A stretch of DNA of 64,000 nt from Casuarius casuarius (lineage: Eukaryota; Chordata; Aves; Casuariiformes; Casuariidae). The DNA is taken from contig PTFA01000029.1 of NCBI GenBank assembly GCA_003342895.1, forward strand, positions 682,001 to 746,000, read 5' to 3'. Every line of letters begins with the position of its first letter. The stretch's first letter is position 1. This document shows positions 13,755 through 25,465 of the stretch, in pieces. The translations under genes were made by a program, and so were the position numbers. The notes below the pieces were generated by a model, which had not been told where the DNA came from, ran no database searches, and worked only from the letters and a program-made list of their open reading frames with translations.

Positions 13755-13797
13755 CCAGACGTCTGATTTTCAGACTAGTCCAGTTCCAGACATCTGG
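13755..13797. promoter_or_regulatory. Cluster of CAGAC/GTCTG motifs with palindromes
   Basis: Within 43 bp there is a perfect palindrome 'cagacgtctg' (13756-13765), another 'cagac' (13771-13775) and the near-palindrome 'ccagacatctgg' (13786-13797). The outer 11-mers are inverted copies with one mismatch. CAGAC/GTCTG is the SMAD-binding element. Function is inference, and the inverted structure could also be a decayed transposon terminus. A run of ten G follows at 13800-13809. Confidence 0.2.
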
Positions 13798-14189
13798 TTG
13801 GGGGGGGGGTCTTAAGGGACTCAACGATGGATTCAAATCGGCAATTTCAGCGCAGTGCCCCTCCAAGCCCCTGGCATAGCCTCATGCTCTCCTGGCATGC
13901 CCACAGCACAGAGCGAGGGAGAGACTCCAGTCAAGGAGCCCGCTCTGCCAGCCTTGTGCTAGCTGAGCAGACATCCCTGGACAGGGGATTTCTCAAAAAG
14001 CCAGCTGAGCTAGAGCTGGCTCCTTCTCCGCAGCTGCCACGGCTCAGAGAGGTTGGAATGAAGCTGAGACCCAGCGGAAAATCCAATCCTTTTCAATGGC
14101 ACAGAATCATAGATAAAAGCCTGGTCACTTTTCTCCTTCCAAGATTGACCTGTGGCCAGTGGAGTACCTTGTAGGAAAGATTTCATCAG

Positions 14190-14765
14190 CATGGTTTCCT
14201 TTGAAATAGAAATATTTTGAAAAAGTTGCTTGATTTTTTTGGGAAGGGAGGAAATTTCGCTTCAAAGGCAAAAATCCCAAAGTTCTTGGCATTGTCAAAA
14301 CAGCAAATTTCATGGTATTTGGTGTAAAGGTTTTTGTGTGTGTTTGTTTTGGGGTGGGTGTGTGGGGGTGTGTGGGGGTGTGTGTGTGTGTCGGTTTTCA
14401 CTGTGAGATGACTGTTGAAAGGTGGGTTTTGGTTTTCAATTTTCACACAAAAATATATTTTGCTGCAAAAAGAGAGAAATTGGACACATTTGCTTAATTG
14501 GAATGAAATACACGGAGCTCTTCAAAGTGACTTTCTTTCATTTTTGCAAAATTTATACCTGTTCTGTTTCAAACTGGAAAAGAAGTCAAAATAAGAGAAT
14601 TTCTCTTGATCTGGGGAACCTCATTCCTGTTCTGCTTTGGCTGGATTCAAAACATCACAGGGAGACTTTGCCAAAAAGATTTTTTATGACCATTTGAATA
14701 TGGAAACATTTCAGTGTTTTCAAGCTGTGGTATCTGGAAACAAACAAGGAAACAAAACATTTCCA
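14190..14765. repeat. T-rich degenerate interspersed repeat (unnamed)
   Basis: The stretch is dominated by variations of 'ttttgaaaa', 'ttggttttcaattttcac', 'tcatttttgcaaaattt' and 'ggaaacatttcagtgttttc'. This texture is typical of an old repeat I have seen in turtle and crocodilian sequence, built of imperfect complementary T-rich and A-rich segments. The short Phe-rich and Lys-rich frames across it are by-products. The exact family is unknown to me. Confidence 0.35.
14332..14392 (+). repeat. GT/G-rich microsatellite with quadruplex potential
   Basis: The + strand reads 'gtgtgtttgttttgg' and then at 14351-14378 four G tracts (GGGG, GGG, GGGGG, GGGGG) separated by T, TGTGT and TGTGT loops, then (GT)n to 14391. 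This meets the usual G3+N1-7 quadruplex rule. It lies inside the T-rich repeat. Confidence 0.75.
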
Positions 14766-17704
14766 TGCCTTTTTCCTACGTGAAACAACCAGTACCAGAG
14801 ATCCTGCACCCACACACTAGGAAAGAGGAATGGGGAATTACACTACTTTTCATCATATTACACTTAAGGAGATAGTCAGTGAATTTTCTCTGATGGCGGG
14901 GGTAGCACAAACACAAAAAAAAACACTTTTCACACAGTGCACCAATTACATTGGGAAACTTATTGACACAGGATGTTTTGGAGGCCAGAATGGGTTCACA
15001 CTGGGATCAACAAATTTGATGGTGGAGGTCTATAAGGGGCAATTAAATACGATATTCCGGATGTTACCTACAGCTCAGGAAGTGCCTAAATTACTGATTA
15101 CCGGAAAAATTCCTATACTTCACCTGCTTCCTATAGTTTTTCCTTAATTGTCTGCTGCTCTTGGACAAAGGATAGTGGGTTAGAGGATCCTTGGTCTGAC
15201 CTTGTACTTGTGTTATTAGCTTATCAAAGAACATGGACAGCAACCAGGATGGACTAATAGTAAATGAAGAATGAAACAAAAGACTCCGAACAAAGCAAGA
15301 TGGAAAAAAAAAGAGTACATTTGTTTGGTTAGTATTTCATTGAAAAGCACTTAGATATTTCAACTAGCTCTGTTTTCCAGCCTCAGCGATATCTCAATAG
15401 CTGTAGGATACTGAATGGCTTGTGTAACGCAGTGAGTCTTTGCAGAGACCTTGATAGAAAAGTGAAAACTGCACATCAATAGCAAACAGAGAAGATGAGA
15501 GAGAAAAAAGGAAGATGAAGATTTTAAGATGGTGAGAACAGAGATGGCCCTGTTTGACAGCTTTTTAATGCTTATCTTAATATTGTATTTAGCACCCTGT
15601 TACCATAGTGATTGGCATCTGATTGGCAGGATTACGTAATGGAGCTGTCTCTGCAGAACAAGAGCCATATTTCCAGAGGGAAAACATCGCTTTGTTACTG
15701 GAGATGGGACTAACATGCAGCATGCTCAGATCAAGAGAGGGTTTTGAAAAGAATCTTCTATTTAAGCAACCAAATATTAACAACTCCTTCCCAGTGAAAT
15801 GTGAGTGAAAGACAAATAGTCATCAGGACCTCAAGGCTGTCTAGACATCGCATCATCCTCATGACCATCTGACAGACCCTGAGGCAACTGCAAAGCTGGC
15901 AGCACAGAGTGCCTATTGAACTAGCTAGGTGGCACCCTAGCTTGAAGTATCTCTAGTTTAAATGCAGACCTAAAAATCTTGTTCTTGAAAATGTCTCAGA
16001 ATGAAAAAGTTGTAAATAATGCTAGTGGTAATAAAATACAATACAGGGATCCTGTGTATATCACAGTGATTTTCATCTTGCATATTTAAAAGAGTTTGTT
16101 TTTTAACTGGGGCCCAGTGGTGGGCACGAAAACCAGCTTTGTTTGCTCTGGAGAGCATTTGAAGTGAGTTGCTGACTTCTCCACAGGACACACAACTTCA
16201 TCAGTAACAAGGATTTCACTCTTGCTGTTTCTTACCTAGTGCTTACAAAATATCCTTTGGTTTTTGAGCTTTTTCAGCTTGTTGACCCTGGTCAGATAAC
16301 TCCTGGGATTTGCTCACAGATCACTGGGGTTAACCTGCACCATAAAGGAGCTCCATCAGATTGAAACAAAGGCGATGAGCACCTTCAGGGACTGAACCCA
16401 TAGGGAATGTGGCAGGAGCACTCCGGATCACTCCCTGTCCTACAGGAGGTGCTCCCTGCCCTTGCTCTTCTCCCAGGGAGATCTGCCCCTGAGCTGACTC
16501 TCATCCTCTGCCACTGCACCCAGCACCATGAGCCAGGACTCAAGTGGCCTCCAGAAAGCAGTGTGGGACTTCGCAGACCTCCTGCTTAAGAGCAGGTCAG
16601 CCAGGAGCTCACTCTTATCTGGCAAAGCAGAGAGTAACATAATAATCAATAAAGGGCTGGCCATAGCACAGGTTATCATTTCCTTTCTGTTAACAGAAGG
16701 CAGGGTCCTGGATGGATACACTGAGAGCAGGAGGTGTTAGAGGGTATTCACACTGCCTAATTGCAGTTAGCCCAGGCTCTGTCAGACAGCAGCAAAATAA
16801 GATGCCTGCTCTCAGCTGCTCTCTGGAGAAGCCGTTCTCCTTTGTGGTCCCAGAGGCAACCTAAACACTGGGCTCCCCTGCATGGAGCCAGCCTTAGGTG
16901 GTGCAAAAGTCCTCTTCCCCCAGGCTCTGAATGAGCAAGTGTTTCTCTTTTCCCACACCATATTTAATGCATTCCTAATTACACACTAGATTAATGTTCA
17001 AGCTATTGTCAAGCTAGGGAAGTAGCCATTGCAGAGTACATGTTTATACAGTACAGAGAACATATATGTGAATGCACATACGTGTGTGTATCTTTCATGA
17101 AATGAAACACAGATGTGGTCTGTGCATCTGGCAGAGGCACCGTAGGTGATGGAGAGGGCTTGGATCTGCTCTGGGCACATATGTATGATTGAACGGTGTT
17201 AAGGGCGGTCTGTAGCAGCAACATGTACAAGTTGCAAGCAGCATGCTCAGTCTCTTGGCACACAAAATGGTTTCTTTTGGCTCTCTTCAGCTTATACGCT
17301 GAGTAATTTGTGCAGCTTGCAAGGTCTTTTGCTTTTGACGTATGGTATGGAGCTCACCAGTTTGCATATGAGGAAATAGGGTTTCCTAGGTTTCTCTTGA
17401 TGCAGCCATGCTGCTCGACGCAGTGTAGTAGGAAGGTTACGGGAAATTCCCACCTTTGAAAAACAGACTAGAGGATATGGGCAGCTTGTGGGGCCAGGAA
17501 AATGGTTGCCCCAAACAAACATTGAACACAGTGGGGTGGTGAGGAAGATCTTATTTCCTTAGATAGGCAGTTAAGTTTCTGTAACCCCTTTCTAAGTTTT
17601 ATACTATCAGCTGGAGATGATAAATCTAAATGTTTTCATATGACTTTAAAGCATGCAGGAAACAGAACACAGTTTTTATGTCTCCCTTTATTCAGCAGTG
17701 TTTC
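14766..17704. other. Non-coding stretch
   Basis: A 105-codon + strand frame at 14830-15147 is the longest here. Its translation has no recognisable domain and no splice context, so I do not call it. The interval also contains the motif cluster at 15599-15640 and a GC-richer patch at about 16370-16560 whose small opposing frames look fortuitous. The rest is unique sequence. Confidence 0.5.
15599..15640. promoter_or_regulatory. Promoter-like motif cluster: X-box-like, two inverted CCAAT boxes, TTACGTAA
   Basis: In 42 bp the sequence has 'gttaccatagtgat' (15599-15612), whose first half matches an RFX X-box (GTTRCCATGGYAAC). It then has 'gattgg' (inverted CCAAT, NF-Y type) at 15610-15615 and again at 15621-15626, one helical turn apart. 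Last is the perfect palindrome 'attacgtaat' (15631-15640), which contains the PAR-bZIP/NFIL3 site TTACGTAA. The motifs are directly seen; factor binding is inference. No TATA box, CpG island or first exon could be identified next to it. Confidence 0.3.
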
Positions 17705-17800
17705 TCTCTTTCAGCAGGACCTGGAAAAAAGCCCACTAAAGTCGAGGCGAAGACTCCTATTGACTTCAATGAGTGTTGGATTTGGCCCTTTACAGAACAG
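17705..17800. repeat. Sauropsid interspersed repeat fragment
   Basis: 'aagcccactaaagtcgagg', 'gaagactcctattgacttca' and 'atgagtgttggatttggccc' follow a sequence common in turtle, crocodilian and bird DNA (approximately 'agcctactgaagtcaatgg', 'actcccattgacttcaatgg', 'gctttggatcaggccc'). The match is from memory and the family is left unnamed. It is the main reason for the taxonomic guess, with the 36.6 and 52.1 kb elements. Confidence 0.5.
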
Positions 17801-18373
17801 CTTTCTGGGCCTCTGTGCTCAGAGTAGCAGTTCTCCTGGACTGCATGCCAGAGAGTGTTTCTTTATAAAGGTGCTTTCCTTTGGATTTCCAGCAACAACG
17901 ACAACACCTATGCACATACACACGCACACGTACAAAAGCCACAGAGAAGTCATCCATCTTAGAAAACGTGTTATGCCTTCTAAGCGTTTCCAAATCAAAG
18001 ACTGATAAATAAAACATGGGTTCAATGTTAAAAGGAAAAAAGAGCCCTTTTAACAGATTAAAGTGCTCACAGTGCCTGACACTGTGAAATAAGAGTGTTG
18101 AGCAGCAGGGCAGTTAAGAAAAAGGACTGGTTTTGCTGACAGGTACAAGCTGTTGTGTGTCTTGTAGCAGCCATTGACAGAAAAAAAACCAAAAAAACTT
18201 CTTTTCTAGCAAAACCTTCCTGGAAGGTAATAAACTGTAGCCACCTCTAACCAAAGTTTTGCTTGTTCTCCAGTTGTATGTTGTGAAGCAAAGCTTCTCT
18301 CGCTGAAAGAGGAGAAAGAAAAAGTATTTAAGCCCACCAAAATAAATAAGGAAAGTCAGCCTCCTTTCTTTTG

Positions 18374-18415
18374 TTATAATTAATTATATATAAATAATTA
18401 ATTATTATTATAATT
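18374..18415. repeat. AT-rich tract with a duplicated palindrome
   Basis: The 12-bp perfect palindrome 'ataattaattat' occurs twice, at 18376-18387 and 18394-18405, separated by 6 bp. Each contains a TAATTA homeodomain core. It may be simply low-complexity DNA. Confidence 0.7.
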
Positions 18416-20644
18416 CCAGCAGACTGGAAACCCTTCTGGTTTTTGCAGCAAAGTTCATCAAAGCCCTGCTTCTCCCTACTGCCCAGTGCTTTGGGTTGGA
18501 TCCTTAACTTTCCTTCCAAACACTCCTCAGCAATTGCAACAGAAAGTGGTGGTAAAGCCTTAGGCGTTTTCTCACTGCTGTAGGACTGCAAATAGAGAGG
18601 CCATGACATCTAAAATCTGTGTTTCTACAGATGGGAACATTTCTACATATGAACTAGAAAGAAGGGGGAGGGGTGACATTAACTAATTACGTTTATTTGG
18701 CTGATCAGAAAAGCTGATCATTAAGACTGATTTTTCTTCGCTCTTCCTTTCTGTGCCTGTTCTACCTTGATGGAAAAGAGTCTTACAGTGGAGGTCACTG
18801 AAAATCCTCCTGAATATTTTATCAGTTCAGCTTCTTATGGCTTAGTCTACAAAGACAAACCCTTATGTGTGAAGGGCATGGAGCTGAGCGCAGGGGGAGG
18901 AGGGATAAACCTGCGTCTGTCCTTGCCTTGCTTTCTGACCAGCACGCAGAGCACTTCAGCTGTGGAAGTGGCAAACAGAAAGAATTTGTGCACCATTGGG
19001 ATTACACTAGACGTGGAGACCTGTTCCTATTAGTGAAAGGGATTCCCAATAAATGTGAATGAGAGCCAGATCATTCTGCTGTCAGGCTGGTAAGGAAAAG
19101 TTTTCTGGTATCCCTTAACCTTTTAGGGCTAACTTGCCTACTGGTCTCATGGATTAGAAATATTGTGGAAAATAGCAAGTCTAGATTAGAGGACAAACAT
19201 GCAAATCAGGGATGTTCTTTCAGTAACCCAGTGGTATAACATGACCAGGCAACATCCACTGTGGAAATGTCATATTACTGCCTTTTCCAATTAAGAATCA
19301 TTTCCCATTCAGCTGTAAAAGACATCTCCAGAATTCCCAGGACAGCAAGACACATGACCAAAGTGGGGCGGGGGGAACCTGTAAAATTAAATCTATCGGA
19401 GAGAGGTTGATTCTATCTTGCTGCAGGATGTCATTATACAGCTCTATTGTATGCTGATAAGTCATCTGCAGTCTGATAGTATCTTTAATACATTTCTAAA
19501 ATGATGATAATTTAACACCTTTACAAACCATTTTAAAAGAAATTCCTTTTTGACAAACTGAAATCCCTGACAGACCATGGTGTTCCAGTAGGGACTGAAT
19601 GGCGCCAGAGCTAGGCAGACCAAACTGGATATCCCCTTATCAGGCCAGTCTTGGCTCTATCAGCCAAGAAAATCACTAACTTCCCTGAGATGCTGTTCAT
19701 GCTGGGTGTGGGGCTGCACTGGTACCACAGCTGGTATTTGCCCAGGGGAAAAAGGGAGGTGAACACCCCATGCCATAGCAATATAGGACCAACACAGATA
19801 TTGTCCCCTTCCTCCACTCTGCAGGAGAAAAGAGGGACTGCTGTGGCTTGCAGGCTGGCTCGCCCTACGTACCATGGTCCTTGCTCAGTGTTTTCCAAAA
19901 TCCTGGCAGAAGCTTCAACCTTGGTCAGGACACAGTCAGATTTCCCTTGGTACCTTTTCACACAACAGCATCTCCAGATCACTTACAAAGTGGCTTTGGG
20001 GAAATATTTCAGCCTACATAGGCCTGCCTACAGCTCCCATGCATCCTGTGACATTTCAGAACTTTTTTTAAAAAATTTTATTTTATTTATTTACTCATTT
20101 ATTCTAAAACTGACAGCTCCATGGACTGACAGATCAGGTTTCTCCATTTGGTATCTGTTGCAGGGAGCAGGGCATTTGCTACATTTCTTCACCAGTATGC
20201 TTCAGCCCTGACAAGTGGCAAGCACCTAGCAGCCTCTGCTGACACGGACAATTAACGACAGTTTTGCCAGCAGTTTTGTGAGGTGAATGTTTGTCTACCG
20301 GGAGGATGAATGCGACCAACTCATTTCATACAGGCTACAGATGGCCATCAGATAATAATGATTTACTGACCTACGCTGGGCTCTGGTAGGTGACCTAGAT
20401 TTCATCAGGTCTCCCCTAAGACCTTTAGCTTACCAAAATCTGGGATTTTTGAAAGAGTAAATGCCACTCAGGACCGTGATTATTCCTTCATTTTTTATTT
20501 CAAAAATAGCCAGGGGATTTTTTTTTTCTTCCATTTATCCTACCACTGGAGATGGGCAGAATGCAATGCCAGATTTCTATCCTGTGGAAGCAACTCTACC
20601 TCTACCAATGCAGCACCTTTTAATTCTCTCTAGTTCTACACAGC

Positions 20645-20745
20645 AAGACCAGTAGTATTATTATTAGTGGTAGGAGCTGTATGGCATTAAATAAAAGCAG
20701 TGATCAAGGATCTGTGCCCCATATGCTACCCATATGCAGCATACG
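20645..20745. repeat. ATT-tailed interspersed repeat fragment
   Basis: 'gtattattattagtggtagg' then 'agctgtatggcattaaat' and 'caaggatctgtgccccatat' resembles a sauropsid repeat that ends in (ATT)n beside 'agtggtagcacctaggagcc ... tggaccaggaccccatt'. The similarity is partial and judged by eye. Confidence 0.3.
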
Positions 20746-23700
20746 CACATGTTGAGCCAGTGGAAGCCAGGGTGAGCAGAAGATCCAGCATTACTGCTTG
20801 GCCTGTGCAGTCCTTCGGTGACAAGAGCCCTGATTTTAGATGCATGCACAGCGCCAGCACAATAGGGTGCTCTCAATGCTTTGGGGTGGCAGATGATATT
20901 ATAGTACTAACAAATAAAGATATAACTAGTGTTCCTAAGTCATGAAGAAGATGATATGAGGTTTTTCTTTGCCAGGCCTTAGCTTGTCTCTCATTAAAAT
21001 CAGTTCTCTAGAAGGAAAGGAGAGTCTTTTCACAGGAGTTTGGTGAGACCCCACACAGAGAATTTGTTCTAGAAGAGGTGGAAATGCTCCAGAGGACTCC
21101 AGTGGGTCCAACTCGTGGGATCAGATTTTGGTGCAAGGGTAAGAAGAAAGCACCAACATGTCTCCTCCATCTAGTCTGCAAAGGGAGTCTTCTTTTTATT
21201 AATTATCTAACTTATTAAACTTCTCTCAGTGCACAGACAGTATGAAAACACTAAGACATTCCTAACTCTGCTGACAAGAATCCTCTGCTTAACACACCAT
21301 TGTTTCTTTAGGTTTGCCTTACTATTTCCCTAATGTAATTTCTAGCAAGCTTGTGTGCCCTACAGAGGTATGGAAAGCTGTTGTTAGGTGCTAGAAGTTC
21401 CTCCACCACTTGCAGTTATGATGGGGCCCAGACTGCCTCTTTACTCACGCTAGTGTTTTTACTTATCAGGCACTGTTGTTTTTACGATTTCTTCTTTCTC
21501 CAAAACAATCACTGTTGCTTTTGGAATCAATCTCTGAACAGATGGAGTTTCAGGAGGGTAATAAAGAGGAGGGGGCCTTGCTGAGTGTTAGTGGGGAAGT
21601 TGCTCCATCACTAATGAGTTGGGCGGGAGCGAGTGAGGTGAGGGACTGCAGCAGGAAGAGAAAGGAAGGGTGGTGGGAGGGAAAGCAGAGGAGCAACCGA
21701 GACTTGAAATCCCAGGGGCTGAGGTCAATGAAGACAGGTCTGCGCTTAGAGAGTGGAGAAATTTGACAGAAGCATACTGAAATGACCATAAGGCAAGCAC
21801 AGAGCTGCAAGAAAGGCCAGAAAGTTGTTGTCCTCCTCAGGCTGCCCTTCGAATGTCATGGCTCTTCCCCATCATCTGAGGAACAGTCTGATTTGCTGTT
21901 GCATCCAGCCAAATACAGTCAACCCAGCTGTTGGAGGTGGTTGTTTTACCTACCCCATTGTGCTGGTGTGTGGGACCATTTACCAGGTCAGTGAAGGGGA
22001 GTCAGCCCATGCTACACTGCTCCTTAGGAAAGGACACATCTCCCAGTCCAAGCGGAAAGCCTACCATGAGACACAGAGCAGTGTAGGGAAGATGCCAGAT
22101 GAATGAGACAGGCCATCCGTTTTCTTCCAGACCTAAATGCTCTTACATTGCCTTCATGCCCTCCCTGTTCTTTTCTTCCTTTATCACCTGCCCTTTCCCT
22201 TCATCCTTTTTTTTTTCATTTACTGTTTCTCCTGTTTAATCTCTTTATCACATGTTCTAGACAGCATGAATGTGGAGAACCACCAAATATCGGCCACCTT
22301 TGACAGCAGTTTGTAACTCCATCTTGGATGGCTCTGGGTTACAAGCCATCTTGTGAACCTCCTGCAGTTGGGGAGTGTAATGTCTCCTTCAGACCAGTTC
22401 TTCATACTCATAAAATACTGAAATTTCATACAGGAATGAGCTGACCTGGATCTCCTACCCTCCAGCTGACTGCAGCCTACCAGAGTTGACAGAGAGATAT
22501 GGTAGCAGAGATCCTTTTGGTTTCTCAAAATTAATTTGTCTTATGCTGCTATTTAAATAGCTTGCTAGTAATTTTAAACAAAACAGAGGAAGGTTTTCTC
22601 TGCAAACAAGTGCATATCACAGCACTACAGAGCTCAGCAAAGTAGACAGTCTCCAATCATCGTGGGTCTATTCTGGAGATCTGTAAGTTTCTTTTTGAAG
22701 TTCACTCTGCAGTTGCCATCGTAGTCTAGGCAGAGAGGCAGATGTGGCAGAAAAAAGAACTAGGAAGGCAACAAGAAAGAAACTCTTCTAATGATAGACT
22801 ATGCTAATGCCAGCTAAAACAGCATATTTATTCTTCTTTGCATCTATTTTTGTCCTATAGCCATTTTCTCTGCATGTCTTCTCTTCCTTTACTCCTATTA
22901 CCAATAAATACTGCTGCTTCTTCCATGCTATTAACTTTTTAAAATATCCTGTTTTAAAAGTTAATGTATTTTTAACAAAATCTTCCAATCATTTAAGCAA
23001 AGAAAATTTCAAAGTAAGGTATCTGACATATACTAGCACAAAAAGTAAATTTCTACACTGCCACTCTCCAGCTTGCACTACTGGGCAGCAATTTCTGGTT
23101 TAAAAATGGTTCCTCTGTCAGCTGCATTTTCACTTATTGATGTTGAAATGATTTATAGTAGAAATAAATACAATGGTGAGATTGTTATGTTTAACTGCCT
23201 ATTTTAGGTCTAAGCCACAGAGCTTTACATATTCTTATGTTAAGAATATTGTTTGATTTGCTTTTGCTTGGGTTTACTCTTTTTTTGGGGGGGGGTGACT
23301 TCCTTTGCCTCCCCTCACTCTGTAATGAACATGTTTATTTTTAGAGCTAATCACTTAAGTCACTTAAGTTCTGCTGAGTAGGAATGCTGGACGTTCTGCT
23401 TTCCTACAGTTTCTCATTTTCCTTCTGCAGCTTAGCAACCTACCTTGTCCATTCTGGTCTCTCCCCTTTTTACCTTCTTTTGCACCTACTTGCTGAAATT
23501 AAGCTCAAAAGGTGATGATTTCTGTGGCAAGGCTGTGGCCCAGAATCTCAACTTCCCCAAAAGAATTGAGAGGCAAAAATAACTCTTTGACCGCAGATCT
23601 GCAAGTCCAACCAGTTTATAAACCTCTCCCAAACAAATGCCTTTGTTCTACCAGTACTATATCAGACAAGCGGTGCTTTCTAGACCCTCTCCTACCCTAA

Positions 23701-25339
23701 AATATCCCAGTATCTCCATTGCAAAGGGAAGAAAAAGTGGGCAGATGAAAAAAGATAGCACTGTGTTATATTAGAGGAGAATTTATGCATTGAAAAGGAA
23801 TTGTAGGCAATGATTCAGAACATCCTCAGGGTCCCCTCTTTCCCACCTGAATGGCAAAAGGCTCTCTGACACCAGTTTCCCTCTCTGTTTTGTTCTTCCG
23901 ATTAAAATCTGACCGCAGTATTTACATTATTTTATAAAGGAGTTCATTTTTGTTCTTGCTATTCAGAAAACTAATTTCTCCTGCTCGTGGATTTTCCTCT
24001 AGACTGAGCAAACTGAAATTCACTCCAAGTAACCAATTTCTGAAATTAAAGAAGCCCCAGTTAAGCATTATTCCCAAATCTTCTTGAAGGGAAAAAAATG
24101 ATTTTATCTTTGCTTTAAGAAAAATGGGTGATGCATGAAATTGAAACTAGCTTTGTTGGATGAGATGATGAGTAAAGATGAAGCACTCTTTTGTCTTCTG
24201 AGAAGAGTAGCAAGCAGATCAGTAAGGCTGACCCTTTGGCCTCCTGGGACTGCTAATGAAGGTGCCCTGCAATATTGTGCTTTTGTGCATGGAGCTTTCT
24301 CTCTCTGAGCTTGGATTCACGTTCCTCCCCACATCACTGGGAAGCAGCAAAGTCTTGTTGATTGACTGTACCGGTTTGCAATTCTGGAGGCTGGGGTCTG
24401 ATCGCAGCTCCTGTTATCACCTCACCAGGTCATTTATGTGCCATGTCAGCCTTTTTGGGTTTAGGAGGAAGTTCTTTGCTCTAGGGATTACCTTGTATTA
24501 TGTGATGATACCATGCCAGGTGCTATGAGGTATTAAACAGTTTTCAGCTGGCAGTCTCTTGGTATTTACGGTGTAAATACCAATAAAGGATTCATATCAA
24601 CTTCCACTTACACCCTTAAATATTAATATCTTCTGGCCGGATTATCATCCATTGTATAATGATGTTGCTTCACAGAACTGGAAGCTGCTCTGGACATCCC
24701 TCCCTACTCAACCCAGCTAGATCTTTGTGGGGGTTATCCTCTGGAGGCTGGTTTTTCGTTGTCATTGGCAAAACTCCTTAAAACAGCATGAGCAAAATCA
24801 TAGACCCTGCAGTTTCCTGCAGAGGACAGTTTCAGATGCTCAGAAAAATGACTTTCAAGAAGCTGGGCAGGAGCCCACTTGTGAAATCCAGCTATGGACT
24901 TTCAAATTGGTCCCTGGTTACCTTGAAGACTAAAAAAAAAAAAAAGCAACCTTATAGACACTTTCTGAGTTGCACTTATTTTTCTTTGGAGTCAAAAATA
25001 ATTGATTTCAACAAAAAATAATGGAAGAAATCATCTAAGACCAATAACACTAAAAATCCCTCCTACTGCTGTATTCCCACATATATAACCAATGTTGTTG
25101 ACACTCCTTTTCCCCTTCACTTCTCAAGTTCTAAATTTCCTCTGAAAAGTTTTATACCCCAAAAGTTGAAAAATATCCACTGTTTAATTTACTATTTATT
25201 TGGACTAGTGGTTCTAGCTGAAATCAAAGACTCCTTTGTGCTAAGACACTGTTCAGATATAGTAAGATTCAGTCCCTAACCTGAATACTTTATAAATTAA
25301 GGACGCAAGACAGATGAAACAGGTAAAATGTAAACGTAA

Positions 25340-25465
25340 GTAAGTTGGAGGTGAAGTCTGGAGAAAGAATAACTTACCTGAGATCATAAAGCAGGTCAGT
25401 GTCAGAGACAGGGAGAGAACCCAGTCCTTCAACCTCACTCTACTACCCCATTCTTTTTCCCTTTT
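25340..25465 (-). repeat. MIR-type SINE fragment (antisense)
   Basis: 'aataacttacctgagatcat', 'aaagcaggtcagtgtcagag' and 'agagaacccagtccttcaac' match antisense MIR (aagtgacttgcccaaggtcac, acagcaggtcagtggcagagc, ggaacccaggtcttctgac). Good order and spacing are retained. Confidence 0.65.

Larger units (their letters stand above)
10641..14189. other. GC-richer non-coding stretch with spurious open frames
   Basis: Base composition rises here. The longest forward frames (114 to 146 codons at 10616, 11601, 12130, 13392 and 13827) follow from fewer stop codons in GC-richer DNA. Their translations are rich in Ser, Pro, Cys and Leu, show no domain I recognise, overlap other frames, and lack donor or acceptor sites at their ends. 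Short simple repeats occur at 11558-11569 (CA) and 13259-13277 (AAAT). I treat the stretch as non-coding, with regulatory-looking patches at 12550-12705 and 13755-13797. Confidence 0.5.
17801..25339. other. Non-coding stretch, mostly unique
   Basis: The interval contains a 186-codon + strand frame (19651-20211) overlapped by a 123-codon antisense frame and a second + strand frame. Neither translation is recognisable and neither has splice context. Also present are an AT-rich double palindrome (18376-18405), an ATT-tailed repeat fragment (20645-20745), a nine-base G run (23287-23295) and an A run near 24930-24944. Otherwise I see nothing beyond unique AT-rich DNA. Confidence 0.5.

Noticed and set aside
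14830..15147. 105-codon frame suspected of retroviral origin
   Set aside because: No retroviral motif (zinc knuckle, protease or RT) and no LTRs or primer-binding site nearby.
19651..20211. 186-codon plus-strand open frame
   Set aside because: Unrecognisable translation, overlapped by antisense and other-phase frames, ends in T/A-rich low complexity and lacks splice signals.
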